Assembly (NCBI GenBank): GCA_022827225.1
Contig: JAJDTJ010000035.1
Coordinates: 102,458 to 166,457, forward strand
DNA: 64,000 bases
Source: Candidatus Poribacteria bacterium
GTDB lineage: Bacteria > Poribacteria > WGA-4E > WGA-3G
Reading direction: 5' to 3'
In this document: positions 34,202-41,890 of the stretch, in pieces
How positions within the stretch are numbered: the stretch's first letter is position 1
Layout of the letters: each line of letters opens with the position of its first letter
The notes under the pieces: generated by a model
The model's input: the letters and a program-made list of their open reading frames with translations, nothing else
What the model was told of the DNA's origin: nothing
Databases searched by the model: none
Position numbers and translations under genes: made by a program

Positions 34202-35881
34202 CTAATTATCGCTTTGGGCAGTGTGATCTGGGTGGGTTTGTGCGATATTAATGGCTGCATTGAGTGTGTACGTTCTTGTGAGATGAGAATACGGTGATGC
34301 CCAATTCACAGTGAATGATATTGTTGTCTCCATCGTTTGAATGTAGATCTGAACGCTATACGTTGATGGGTTGTCTGGGTCAATAACCGTATTGCAGGGT
34401 TTATCGTAGTTTCCGTCTTGGTTGTCGTCCTGGCAGCTTGTGGCAGTTTGTGCAAAATCTTTTAGCGTTTCAGTGTCGTTTAAGGTGATTGTGAATCCGT
34501 ACCCTCGAGGGTCTTCTCTTAACCAACGCGGGCCGTTGTAGTTTTCTGGATAGTATATTTGCACTAACCATCCGTCTCCGGTTATGGTTTCGGGTGGCTT
34601 AGTATGGTAGTAGTAGTGTGATTGTATGCCGGTGGCGCCAGCAACTGGATTGCGTTGGTTGTTGTTTCCGTTTCCGTTTTGGTTTCCACCGTTCTGGTCA
34701 GTGCCGCCATTTTGGTTTCCGTTTTGGTTTCCGTTCTGGTCAGTGCCGCCATTTTGATTTCCGTTCTGGTTTCCATTCTGGTTTCCACCATTTTGGTTTC
34801 CGTTTTGGTTTCCACCATTTTGGTTGTTTCCGCCATTCTGATTGCCATTCTCGGCCCCGTTCTGGTCAGTGCCGCCATTTTGGTTGTTTCCGCCATTCTG
34901 GTTTCCACCATTTTGGTTGTTTCCGCCATTCTGGTTTCCATTCTGATTGCCATTCTCGGCCCCGTTCTGGTCAGTGCCGCCATTCTGGTTGCCGCCATTT
35001 AAAGGTGGCGGTGGAAGCGGTTGCTGCGTTCCGCTGTCTCCATCAGACGGATCGGTGCCACTGTTGTTTCCGCCGTTATTTCCGCCATCACCCGGAGTGC
35101 CGCCATTTTGACCGCCATTTTGGTTTCCGTTTTGGTTTCCACCGTTCTGGCCAGTGCCGCCATTCTGCCCACCATTCTGGTTGCCGCCATTTGAAGGTGG
35201 CGGAGGCTGCTGCGTTCCGCCGTCTCCATCGGACCGCGGTGTGCCTCCATCCCTCGGTTGTTGTGTTCCATCATCACGTTGTTGTGTGTCGTCATCGCCT
35301 GGAGTTCCACCACCATCTTTTGGGGGTTGATCATCTTCTCCTGTATCCATCACTTGTTCCATAATCTCAGTGGTGTCGATCACCATCTCTGCACGCATAA
35401 TTTGCACACCTTCATAATAGAACACATAAATAAGTTTTCTGGGGTGGATGTGGATGACGGGTCTGTTGCTGTCGTCCGTTTCCGGTATAAGTGTTATGCA
35501 AGCTGATTCATGTCCGCTTAGGAGGCAGGCATAATCTTCACCTATCGTAATATATTTGTCAACATCTTCGGCAGTCAGCATTGACCCTGTATAGGGCATT
35601 TCGGAACAACCGATAATAGTGAGAAGTGCTATTAGGATACCGCCTATTAGTGTTAACGATAAAAGTTGCGGACTCGTTACCCTTTCAAAACCTACTTCTG
35701 TTATCGTCTCCGTGATATTGGTGTCAGTAATGCGCGATGCATCGAAGCGGATGATTACCTTGCCTTTACGTAAATTCACTTTTGTCTGTTGCACCCCTTC
35801 GAGTTCTGTCAACGCATCTGTCACGGTTTTAACGAAGTGTTGACAGGATGGAGCACGGATTTCCAATTTCGTTTTTGCCAT
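34202..35881 (-). CDS. Heavy-metal-domain (degenerate) membrane/lipoprotein-like protein with Asn/Gly/Gln-rich repeats
   Basis: A 559-residue protein. The HMA-like domain (residues 1-66) has its metal site altered: SCQHF instead of SCQHC, with Cys13 kept and position 16 Phe. A hydrophobic helix (about 72-91) ends in IIGC (Cys92), which fits a lipobox. A conserved outer domain follows (MPYTGSMLTAEDVDKYITIG, then HIHPRKLIYVFYYEG). Then comes a very long Asn/Gly/Gln-rich repeat region (about residues 190-415) and a C-terminal beta-rich domain (about 420-559). The ATG at 35881 has AGGAG upstream; an earlier start would lengthen the N-terminus before the HMA fold. The upstream paralogue at 35886-36812 keeps both cysteines. 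Confidence 0.75.
   Translation of the reverse strand: MAKTKLEIRAPSCQHFVKTVTDALTELEGVQQTKVNLRKGKVIIRFDASRITDTNITETITEVGFERVTSPQLLSLTLIGGILIALLTIIGCSEMPYTGSMLTAEDVDKYITIGEDYACLLSGHESACITLIPETDDSNRPVIHIHPRKLIYVFYYEGVQIMRAEMVIDTTEIMEQVMDTGEDDQPPKDGGGTPGDDDTQQRDDGTQQPRDGGTPRSDGDGGTQQPPPPSNGGNQNGGQNGGTGQNGGNQNGNQNGGQNGGTPGDGGNNGGNNSGTDPSDGDSGTQQPLPPPPLNGGNQNGGTDQNGAENGNQNGNQNGGNNQNGGNQNGGNNQNGGTDQNGAENGNQNGGNNQNGGNQNGNQNGGNQNGNQNGNQNGGTDQNGNQNGNQNGGTDQNGGNQNGNGNNNQRNPVAGATGIQSHYYYHTKPPETITGDGWLVQIYYPENYNGPRWLREDPRGYGFTITLNDTETLKDFAQTATSCQDDNQDGNYDKPCNTVIDPDNPSTYSVQIYIQTMETTISFTVNWASPYSHLTRTYTLNAAINIAQTHPDHTAQSDN
34660..35200 (-). repeat. Asn/Gly/Gln-coding low-complexity tandem repeat
   Basis: The coding strand is made of short units encoding NQNGG, NNQNGG, TDQNG and GNQNGN words in changing order, interrupted near 35000-35080 by a DSGTQQPLPPP-type segment. 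The repeated DNA words make the region prone to slippage and to assembly error. Confidence 0.85.
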
Positions 35882-35885
35882 GGCG

Positions 35886-36812
35886 TTACTCCTTTGTTGG
35901 GTGCAATTGGAGGGAGCTGGCGCCTTCACTGGATGTTAGACTGTCCGCGTTAATGTAGAATGTTGCAGTATGGTCAGGAACTAATCCCGCCACTTGAATC
36001 GTTATCTCTTGTGCTTCGGTTTCAATGTCGAATTGGACGATACGACTGTCGTCAAGTCCGTCGATTTGTGTAAAGTCCTTTATCTCAAGGTCTTTTTGCG
36101 TGTCGGTTCCTATCTTCATTCCTTCGACAATCCTGAGGTCAAGTCCACTGGTTTCGGGTGTTTCGCCACGGTCTGCTTCACGGAATGTATCGGGATAGTA
36201 TATTTGGATAGTCCAGTCTTTAAGGACAGTGCTCTCAATATCTTGTCCATTACCATTTGCTGTGGGTTCGTCAGTCAATTCCTGTGTGATCTGGGTAGTG
36301 TCCATTATCCTTTCTGCCCGCAAAATGCGTTTGTCTTCATAATAGAAAATATAAATAAGGCTTGTGGGGTGAACGTGGACGATAGGAGTGTTGTCTACCT
36401 CTCCTCTCTTTTCTGATATGACTTTCAGGCAAATGGCGTCAAAACCGTCTTGTAAGCAGATTGTATCTTCACCGATTTCGTTGAGATACCGGTTTACGTC
36501 GTCAACTCTCAGCATGGGACCGGTGTAAGGGGGATCGGTGCAGCCGATTAGGCTGGCAAGTACGACTGCGATTACGCCGATTGCTCTTAATAGCCGTTTT
36601 GTTGTGACAGTCGCTTCAAAACCGGCTTCCGTTATTGCTTCTGTAAGGTTGGTAGTGGTGGTGCGATCTGCATCGAAGTGTACAATTGCTTCCCCTTTGC
36701 GGAGGTTGACTTTTGCGCGCTGAACGCCCTCAAGTGCTGTCAACGCGTCTGTCACGGTCTTGACGCAATGTTGACAGGACATACCGCTGATTTTTAGTTT
36801 CGTTTTTTGCAT
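35886..36812 (-). CDS. Heavy-metal-associated (HMA) domain fused to a membrane/lipoprotein-like outer domain
   Basis: A 308-residue protein. The N-terminal HMA domain (residues 1-68) has the metal-binding MSCQHC motif (Cys13, Cys16). A hydrophobic helix (about 73-90) ends in LIGC (Cys91), a lipobox-like sequence. The outer domain begins PPYTGPMLRVDDVNRYLNEI and contains PIVHVHPTSLIYIFYYEDKR and a C-terminal beta-rich part ending near residue 308. The HMA domain should face the cytoplasm. The gene is 4 bases from its paralogue at 34202-35881 and close behind three zinc-ribbon genes. It may sense or hand on copper or another soft metal, but that is inference. Confidence 0.8.
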   Translation of the reverse strand: MQKTKLKISGMSCQHCVKTVTDALTALEGVQRAKVNLRKGEAIVHFDADRTTTTNLTEAITEAGFEATVTTKRLLRAIGVIAVVLASLIGCTDPPYTGPMLRVDDVNRYLNEIGEDTICLQDGFDAICLKVISEKRGEVDNTPIVHVHPTSLIYIFYYEDKRILRAERIMDTTQITQELTDEPTANGNGQDIESTVLKDWTIQIYYPDTFREADRGETPETSGLDLRIVEGMKIGTDTQKDLEIKDFTQIDGLDDSRIVQFDIETEAQEITIQVAGLVPDHTATFYINADSLTSSEGASSLQLHPTKE

Positions 36813-36816
36813 GATG

Positions 36817-37032
36817 TTACGCCTTTTTTGGTAAACCGCGCCCGCATGAGGGGCACGTTGGAATAGCAGTCCGAATCAAGAAACCGCACCCCAAACAGAT
36901 ACGTTGTGCGTCAAAAAGCCGCCTGCGATATGTATTGCCTGATGTGTCCGTTTCTGTATAGCCAAAATAGTGTATTAACACAACTATAAGCACAGGAAGC
37001 GATAAAAGAAGTCCAGCAATAACGTGTTCCAT
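36817..37032 (-). CDS. Small membrane protein with C-terminal zinc ribbon, copy 1
   Basis: A 71-residue protein: one membrane helix (about residues 5-23) and a C-terminal zinc ribbon with CLGC and CPSC knuckles 11 residues apart (ICLGCGFLIRTAIPTCPSCG). GAGGG precedes the ATG. It is one of three paralogues in a row and lies 4 bases ahead of the HMA-domain gene. Function unknown; a cytoplasmic ribbon could bind zinc, RNA or a protein partner. Confidence 0.75.
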   Translation of the reverse strand: MEHVIAGLLLSLPVLIVVLIHYFGYTETDTSGNTYRRRLFDAQRICLGCGFLIRTAIPTCPSCGRGLPKKA

Positions 37033-37042
37033 TTTACCCTCT

Positions 37043-37237
37043 TTATCTGAAATTACGTCCGCACGAAGGACAGTTCCGTTTGTAGGAGTGTAGTTCTAAA
37101 CCACAAGTCGGGCATATCCGTCTTCCCGTGTGGCCCCCGATCCAGCGATATATAGTTAGCGCGATCGAGAGGAAAAAGATAATCATAAAAACAATTCCAA
37201 AAATTCCAAACGAACTAAAAAGCTCAAAGAAACCCAT
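37043..37237 (-). CDS. Small membrane protein with C-terminal zinc ribbon, copy 2
   Basis: A 64-residue paralogue with a strongly hydrophobic helix (residues about 10-29) and a zinc ribbon ICPTCGLELHSYKRNCPSCG, ending NFR. AAGGAG lies 7 bases before the ATG. Spacing to its neighbours is 10 bases or less, so the three genes are probably translated from one message. Confidence 0.75.
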   Translation of the reverse strand: MGFFELFSSFGIFGIVFMIIFFLSIALTIYRWIGGHTGRRICPTCGLELHSYKRNCPSCGRNFR

Positions 37238-37239
37238 TT

Positions 37240-37428
37240 TTAGTCTCCTTTATTTTTTGTTTGGAAGTTGTGATGGCACGATGGACAAGTCGGCATGTGT
37301 GCGCGAATTACCAGTCCACACGCCGGGCAAATCCGTTTTGTCCGAGAGCGTTCGATCAAACGAGAGACAACGATAATTCCGAAAAAAAGAATGATGACGA
37401 ACGCAACTTCCCAGAAACCGATAGCCAC
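37240..37428 (-). CDS. Small membrane protein with C-terminal zinc ribbon, copy 3
   Basis: A 62-residue paralogue with a helix (about residues 8-25) and a zinc ribbon ICPACGLVIRAHMPTCPSCH. I place the start at a GTG (37428) because the upstream AAGGGAGATTAAAAAG closely matches the leader of copy 2 (AAGGAGACTAAAA). The longer frame starts at a TTG (37452) without a ribosome site. The second knuckle ends in His rather than Gly. Confidence 0.7.
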   Translation of the reverse strand: MAIGFWEVAFVIILFFGIIVVSRLIERSRTKRICPACGLVIRAHMPTCPSCHHNFQTKNKGD

Positions 37429-37476
37429 CTTTTTAATCTCCCTTGTTTCCAATTTTCCATACGTAAATTCAGCAAC

Positions 37477-38316
37477 CTATGTTTTTAATCCGCGTAGCAG
37501 AGACAGATTTACCTTGTGCATCGTTTTCATCTCTGGTGTTTCAATGATGAGCGGTGTTTCAGCAAACCGGGGATCGTTAAGAATGTATGTAAAGGCGGTT
37601 GTGCCGATATTTCCCTCTCCGATATGTTCGTGTCGATCTACACGGCTCTGATATTCCGATTTTGCGTCATTGAGATGGAACGCCTTTAATCGGTTGAGTC
37701 CGATAATATCATCAAACTGCTCGAAAGTCGCTTCACAATCCGCTTCAGTTCGCATGTCGTAGCCTGCGGCAAAGACGTGGCAGGTATCTAAGCAGACCCC
37801 GAACCGATCTGGGTGTCTTGACATCCCAATCACATCTCGCAGGTGTTCAAAACGGTAACCGAGGTTGGTCCCTTGTCCGGCAGTGGTTTCGAGGAGCAGC
37901 ATAACATCCGGTGCCTCAGCATTTTCAAATAGAAAATCGAAACTGTCGGTTAGCTGCTTTAAACCGACTGTTTCACCCTCACCGAGGTGTGCACCGAGAT
38001 GGGTTACGATATAGCAGAGATCGAGCTGATGCGCGAGTTCCATCTGTTCACGGAACGCTTGTCTCGACTTTTCCAACACATCTATTTTCGGAGAAGCGAG
38101 ATTGCTTAAGTGGATATCGTGAACGATTACCTCACCGAGATCGGCTTCTGACCATGCTGTGGTAAATTTTTCGGTGATCTCTGAGGTCGGAGGTTTTCCT
38201 TGCCACTGGTGTGGATTGCGCAGGAAAATTTGGATGGTGTCGCAGCAGAGTTCCTCGCCATTTTTGATGGCATTGTGTATTCCACCTGACGTAGATACGT
38301 GTGCACCGAGGATCAT
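37477..38316 (-). CDS. nfo: Endonuclease IV (AP endonuclease)
   Basis: A 279-residue enzyme that cleaves DNA 5' of abasic sites in base-excision repair. The TIM barrel and trinuclear zinc ligands can be seen: HVSTSGG near the start, VTHLGAHLGEG, LLLETTAGQGTNLG, VCLDTCHVFAAGYD, HLNDAKSEYQSRVDRHEHIG and the final IIETPE. Length is normal for the family. It is the first of a run of genes leading into the three zinc-ribbon genes, 48 bases away. Confidence 0.95.
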   Translation of the reverse strand: MILGAHVSTSGGIHNAIKNGEELCCDTIQIFLRNPHQWQGKPPTSEITEKFTTAWSEADLGEVIVHDIHLSNLASPKIDVLEKSRQAFREQMELAHQLDLCYIVTHLGAHLGEGETVGLKQLTDSFDFLFENAEAPDVMLLLETTAGQGTNLGYRFEHLRDVIGMSRHPDRFGVCLDTCHVFAAGYDMRTEADCEATFEQFDDIIGLNRLKAFHLNDAKSEYQSRVDRHEHIGEGNIGTTAFTYILNDPRFAETPLIIETPEMKTMHKVNLSLLRGLKT

Positions 38317-38434
38317 ATTTCCGTTAGTATCTCCTTGTGTGGTGTTCCAAAATCACGTTAAAGATACCACAAAAATAGAGGAAAGTCAAAGTAAAAAGTC
38401 AAACGCGGAAAGGAAATGAACAACGGTATACCCA

Positions 38435-39451
38435 TCACGGATGGACTGCTGTCTTAACTCCGCGCTGGGCGGCGGCGTTATCGAACGCTGCTAAACCGTC
38501 TGTAATCGGAAACCGATCGGTCAGTAAAGGTTCAAAATTGAGGGCTTTCTCTATAAGGAGCTGCTTGGATTCTTCAAGGCTGGTGCGTGAGAATGCCCAT
38601 GAAGCCATCAGTTTGTGCCCTGTGTAGTGGAATTCCTCGAGGTTGATGCGGAGTTCTTCGCCTTCCGGTGCAAGTCCGAAGAAGTTGAGGCATCCGCCTC
38701 TACGGACGATCTCAAAAGCGAGTGCGATTGCCGAGGCCTTATTTGTTGTCGCCGAGATGACGGTATCAACCCCGCCGTTGGTAAGTTCTTTGAGGTGTGC
38801 GACTGATTCTGGCGACGTATCAAAGGTGTGATCGGCACCGAGCGTTTCTGCGACAGCCCTACGGTGTACGTGCGGCTCCATTATGTATGTGGCTAAGCCT
38901 GCTCGTTTCATTAATTGGGTGAGCATTAAACCGATGGGACCGGCACCGAGGATCGCAACAGAATCCTTGAAGAGCGTCTCCCGCATGGCATTTAGGCAGC
39001 AGCCCAACGGTTCGAGAAACAGCAATTCTTCAGCGGGCATGCTGTCTGGGACCCGGATAAGTTTACCGGTATCCACGCCGTGCTTTGGCATCCGCATGTA
39101 TTCGGCGTATCCGCCATCGATATCGTGTCCGATGCCTTCAATATTTTTGCAGTATTTGTCGAGGTCGTTTTGACATTCGGGGCATACGCCGCAGGAGAGC
39201 ATAGGGTTGACTGTCACGCGTTCGCCGACTTTAACATCAGGGTGACGGCTATCTACGATGATGCCAGCGAGTTCGTGACCCATGATGACCGGTGGCGCGT
39301 AATCTGATACATCTCCGCGCAGTGCCGCGAGGTCAGAGGCACAGATGCCGCAGAGTTCCGTTTCGATGAGTACGTCGCCAGTGACGAGTTCGGGAATCGG
39401 TTTTTCTTGAATGCGTAGTTGCTGGATTGTCTCGAAAACGATAGCTTTCAT
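38435..39451 (-). CDS. Zinc-dependent medium-chain dehydrogenase (alcohol/sorbitol/threonine dehydrogenase type)
   Basis: A 338-residue enzyme with catalytic zinc ligands in ELCGICASDL and IMGHELAG, and structural zinc ligands in CGVCPECQNDLDKYC. The Rossmann motif is VAILGAGPIGLM. It should oxidise a sugar alcohol or secondary alcohol with NAD(P). Its nearest neighbour on the same strand is a Gfo/Idh/MocA oxidoreductase (39628-40656), a pairing common in sugar or inositol catabolism. They are separated by the inverted-repeat element at 39473-39610. Confidence 0.88.
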   Translation of the reverse strand: MKAIVFETIQQLRIQEKPIPELVTGDVLIETELCGICASDLAALRGDVSDYAPPVIMGHELAGIIVDSRHPDVKVGERVTVNPMLSCGVCPECQNDLDKYCKNIEGIGHDIDGGYAEYMRMPKHGVDTGKLIRVPDSMPAEELLFLEPLGCCLNAMRETLFKDSVAILGAGPIGLMLTQLMKRAGLATYIMEPHVHRRAVAETLGADHTFDTSPESVAHLKELTNGGVDTVISATTNKASAIALAFEIVRRGGCLNFFGLAPEGEELRINLEEFHYTGHKLMASWAFSRTSLEESKQLLIEKALNFEPLLTDRFPITDGLAAFDNAAAQRGVKTAVHP

Positions 39452-39472
39452 GGGTTTTATTGGTTGTTAGTT

Positions 39473-39610
39473 ATAAGTTATAAGTTATAAGTCTGGATTG
39501 TGATTGTTGAACATTTTTTATTTTCCATCCGCAATTGGTTTGCGACGGTTACCAAGGCGTGTTAAATCCTCGGCACCGTCTTAACTAAAAACTTATAACT
39601 TATAACTTAT
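39473..39610. repeat. MITE-like element with perfect 20-base inverted termini
   Basis: ATAAGTTATAAGTTATAAGT (39473-39492) and its exact reverse complement (39591-39610) bound 98 bases without coding potential. Each arm is about three copies of the 7-base unit TTATAAG. It lies between two minus-strand genes. It could be a miniature transposable element or a large hairpin acting on the message; no target duplication is clear. Confidence 0.55.
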
Positions 39611-39627
39611 GACCACTCCCTTCGAGG

Positions 39628-40656
39628 CTATTCAAACTCGTAAGGTACGGTTTCTGCCTGATGTGTTTTAGAGGATTTTTCCGCTAAATCCATGATGGCG
39701 ATGACACGGCGAGCAGACTCTGGTGTCACAAGTAATGGCGTACCGTCGTTTAAATGGGCGACGATGTTCTGATAGTAACTCGGACCGGGTCTGCCGTGAT
39801 GCCCAACTTCCTGCTCTTGCGGTTGCCCTTCGACTTCGGAGAGCACTTTGAACCCGCCGCCTTCGGAGGTAATCGCACCGTGTGATCCGAGCAGTTTCCA
39901 TCGCGGTCCATTGATTTTGGCGATGTTAGACATCTGGATGTTTGCGACTGCACCGTCTGCAACGACTTCTCCACCCGCGAATCGAACAATCGCTTGGACG
40001 TGATCTTCGTTGCTAATATCGTCCCAGACGAGGTTCGGCTGATAGAAGCCGGTGACGTTAATCATCGGGGCTTCGAGGACGTTGAGTAACCAATCGAGAT
40101 AGTGTGCACCCCAGTCGTAGAATTGCCCGCCGGAGATGGCTTTAACGCTTCGCCACCAGTTCGGATTCGGGCGTCCGTACCCACCGCCCCACATTTCAAC
40201 ATTAAAAACTTTACCGATGATACCGGATTGGACGAGTTCGCGAAGCGTCCAGAAATCGGCATCCCACCGGCGGTTGTGATGAACGGACAGCATAACGTCG
40301 TTCTCTTTAGCCGTCGTAATCATTTCTGTGGCTTCTGCGATGGTGACGCACATCGGTTTTTCAACGACAACATGCTTGCCAGCATTCAGGCTTGCCACTG
40401 TCGGCGCACAGTGCAAACTATGCGGTAGGACGTTTGCGACGAGATCGACACCCTCGTCAGCGTTGAGTTCTTCAACTGAATTATAGGTGCGGATGCCAGG
40501 GAAATCTTTTTCTGCAGCATCAGTGCGTTCAGGGTCTATGTCGCAAACTGCGACGCATTCGATGCCCTCGGTGTTCTGCATCATATTTGCGTGGGCTCTG
40601 CCCATGTTAAATGCTGCGCCATATCCGAGGACGGCACCTTTGATGGTATCTGCCAT
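39628..40656 (-). CDS. Gfo/Idh/MocA family NAD(P)-dependent oxidoreductase
   Basis: A 342-residue enzyme with Rossmann motif AVLGYGAAFNMGRAH, the EKP signature in HVVVEKPMCV (about residue 98) and the catalytic-domain block LSVHHNRRWDADF. A GGQFYDWGAHYLDWLLN segment carries the conserved His. It acts on a sugar, sugar acid or inositol; the specific substrate is not predictable. It is the first gene of a minus-strand run and has a good promoter at 40690-40719. Confidence 0.88.
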   Translation of the reverse strand: MADTIKGAVLGYGAAFNMGRAHANMMQNTEGIECVAVCDIDPERTDAAEKDFPGIRTYNSVEELNADEGVDLVANVLPHSLHCAPTVASLNAGKHVVVEKPMCVTIAEATEMITTAKENDVMLSVHHNRRWDADFWTLRELVQSGIIGKVFNVEMWGGGYGRPNPNWWRSVKAISGGQFYDWGAHYLDWLLNVLEAPMINVTGFYQPNLVWDDISNEDHVQAIVRFAGGEVVADGAVANIQMSNIAKINGPRWKLLGSHGAITSEGGGFKVLSEVEGQPQEQEVGHHGRPGPSYYQNIVAHLNDGTPLLVTPESARRVIAIMDLAEKSSKTHQAETVPYEFE

Positions 40657-40689
40657 TTATTTGACTCCTTTTTCGTGTATGAATGTGTT

Positions 40690-40719
40690 ATTATAGCACA
40701 GTGAAAAAAAATTGTGTAA
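40690..40719 (-). promoter_or_regulatory. Candidate promoter for the Gfo/Idh/MocA gene
   Basis: On the minus strand TATAAT (40695-40690) follows TTACAC (40719-40714) by 18 bases, about 35 bases before the start codon at 40656. Confidence 0.5.
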
Positions 40720-40904
40720 AAATTCTGTTGCGTGTGTGAGAAATAGATTGATGTTTCTTGGAATATGTGGTAGACTCTATTGGTTTTTCGTGAGTGCGGT
40801 TTGTTTCTGCGGACAAGCACAATAGCAAAGAAGGATGCGCCTAAGATATATTCGTAGAGGCACAGGGTACATCAATTTTTCAGTAATATTTTTTGAGGTC
40901 ATAT

Positions 40905-41798
40905 ATGGCGAGAGTTGGACTCATTGGAGTTGGGAATATGGGCGCGGGCATGTCAAGAAACATCTTGAAAGCCGGACACGAACTGACGATGTACGATGTT
41001 CGTCCTGAAGCAATGGAGACGTTGGCACAAGAGGGCGCAGACGCTGCTGCGTCACCGAAGGATGTCGGCACCGCGGTAGATACCGTTTTTATTATGGTGC
41101 TGAATGTTGAACAGGTCAAAGCAGCACTTTTGGGTGAAGACGGATTATTGGCCGGTCTGAGACCGGGTTCTACCGTGATCTGTACGGCGACGATCGGACG
41201 TTCGCAGGTGATAGAAGTTGCCGAACTCGTCGTTGCAAAGGGCGTTAACATCGTTGATGCACCTGTGAGTGGGGGCGCGCCGGGCGCAGCTGCTGGAACA
41301 CTCACGATGATGGTGGCGGCAGAAAACAAGACATTTGCAGCATCAAAGCCGGTACTTGAAGCCGTCGGCAAGGACATCTATCACGTCGGTCAGGAGATCG
41401 GTATGGGTCAGACGGTCAAGTCTGCACTCGCGGTCCTGATAGGGACAACTTATGCAGGGATTTTTGAGGCGTTGACACTCGCAGTGAAAGCCGGGGTGGC
41501 GCCGGAAACACTTCGAGATGTCGTCAGTACAAGCGTCGTCGGGAATTTCCTTTTCAGGGATACAACGGAAAACATTTTATCGCGCAACTTCAAAGGGCAG
41601 AGCAATATCGGGACTATGTATAAGGACCTGAGTTTGGCGAAGAGCATGGCAAGCGACTGTGGTGTGCCGCTTTTTGCAGCGAGTGCCGCTTTTGAACTGT
41701 TTCAAGCGGGGAAGGCGGTGAACCCAGATGAGGATAACTGGACGATTATCAAAATCTTGGAAAGTATTGCCGGTGTCGAAGTTAAGCCGACAAAATAA
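40905..41798 (+). CDS. 3-hydroxyisobutyrate dehydrogenase-like NAD(P)-dependent hydroxyacid dehydrogenase
   Basis: A 297-residue enzyme of the beta-hydroxyacid dehydrogenase family (also tartronate-semialdehyde reductase). It has GLIGVGNMGAGMSRNIL at the N-terminus, the substrate-binding DAPVSGGAPGAAAGTLTMM, and the catalytic Lys in GQTVKSALAVLIG. The ATG at 40905 has GAGG upstream; the longer frame starts at TTG within that ribosome site. It is followed by a TIM-barrel epimerase gene, together suggesting a sugar-acid or hydroxyacid catabolic step. Confidence 0.88.
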   Translation: MARVGLIGVGNMGAGMSRNILKAGHELTMYDVRPEAMETLAQEGADAAASPKDVGTAVDTVFIMVLNVEQVKAALLGEDGLLAGLRPGSTVICTATIGRSQVIEVAELVVAKGVNIVDAPVSGGAPGAAAGTLTMMVAAENKTFAASKPVLEAVGKDIYHVGQEIGMGQTVKSALAVLIGTTYAGIFEALTLAVKAGVAPETLRDVVSTSVVGNFLFRDTTENILSRNFKGQSNIGTMYKDLSLAKSMASDCGVPLFAASAAFELFQAGKAVNPDEDNWTIIKILESIAGVEVKPTK

Positions 41799-41890
41799 AT
41801 ATTAACCCGAATTGCTAACCGTTGGAAATTTCGTTCTTTCTGTTCAATATTTGCGTTATACGTAAGTTGAAAAAAATGAGAGGGTGTTGA

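Noticed and set aside
34660..35200. Repeat array considered as a CRISPR
   Set aside because: Units are short, adjacent and in frame within a coding sequence, without regular spacers or cas genes.
34618..35364. Plus-strand frames rich in Phe, His, Arg and Cys across the repeat region
   Set aside because: They are the complement of Asn/Gly/Gln codons in the minus-strand gene and have no start context.
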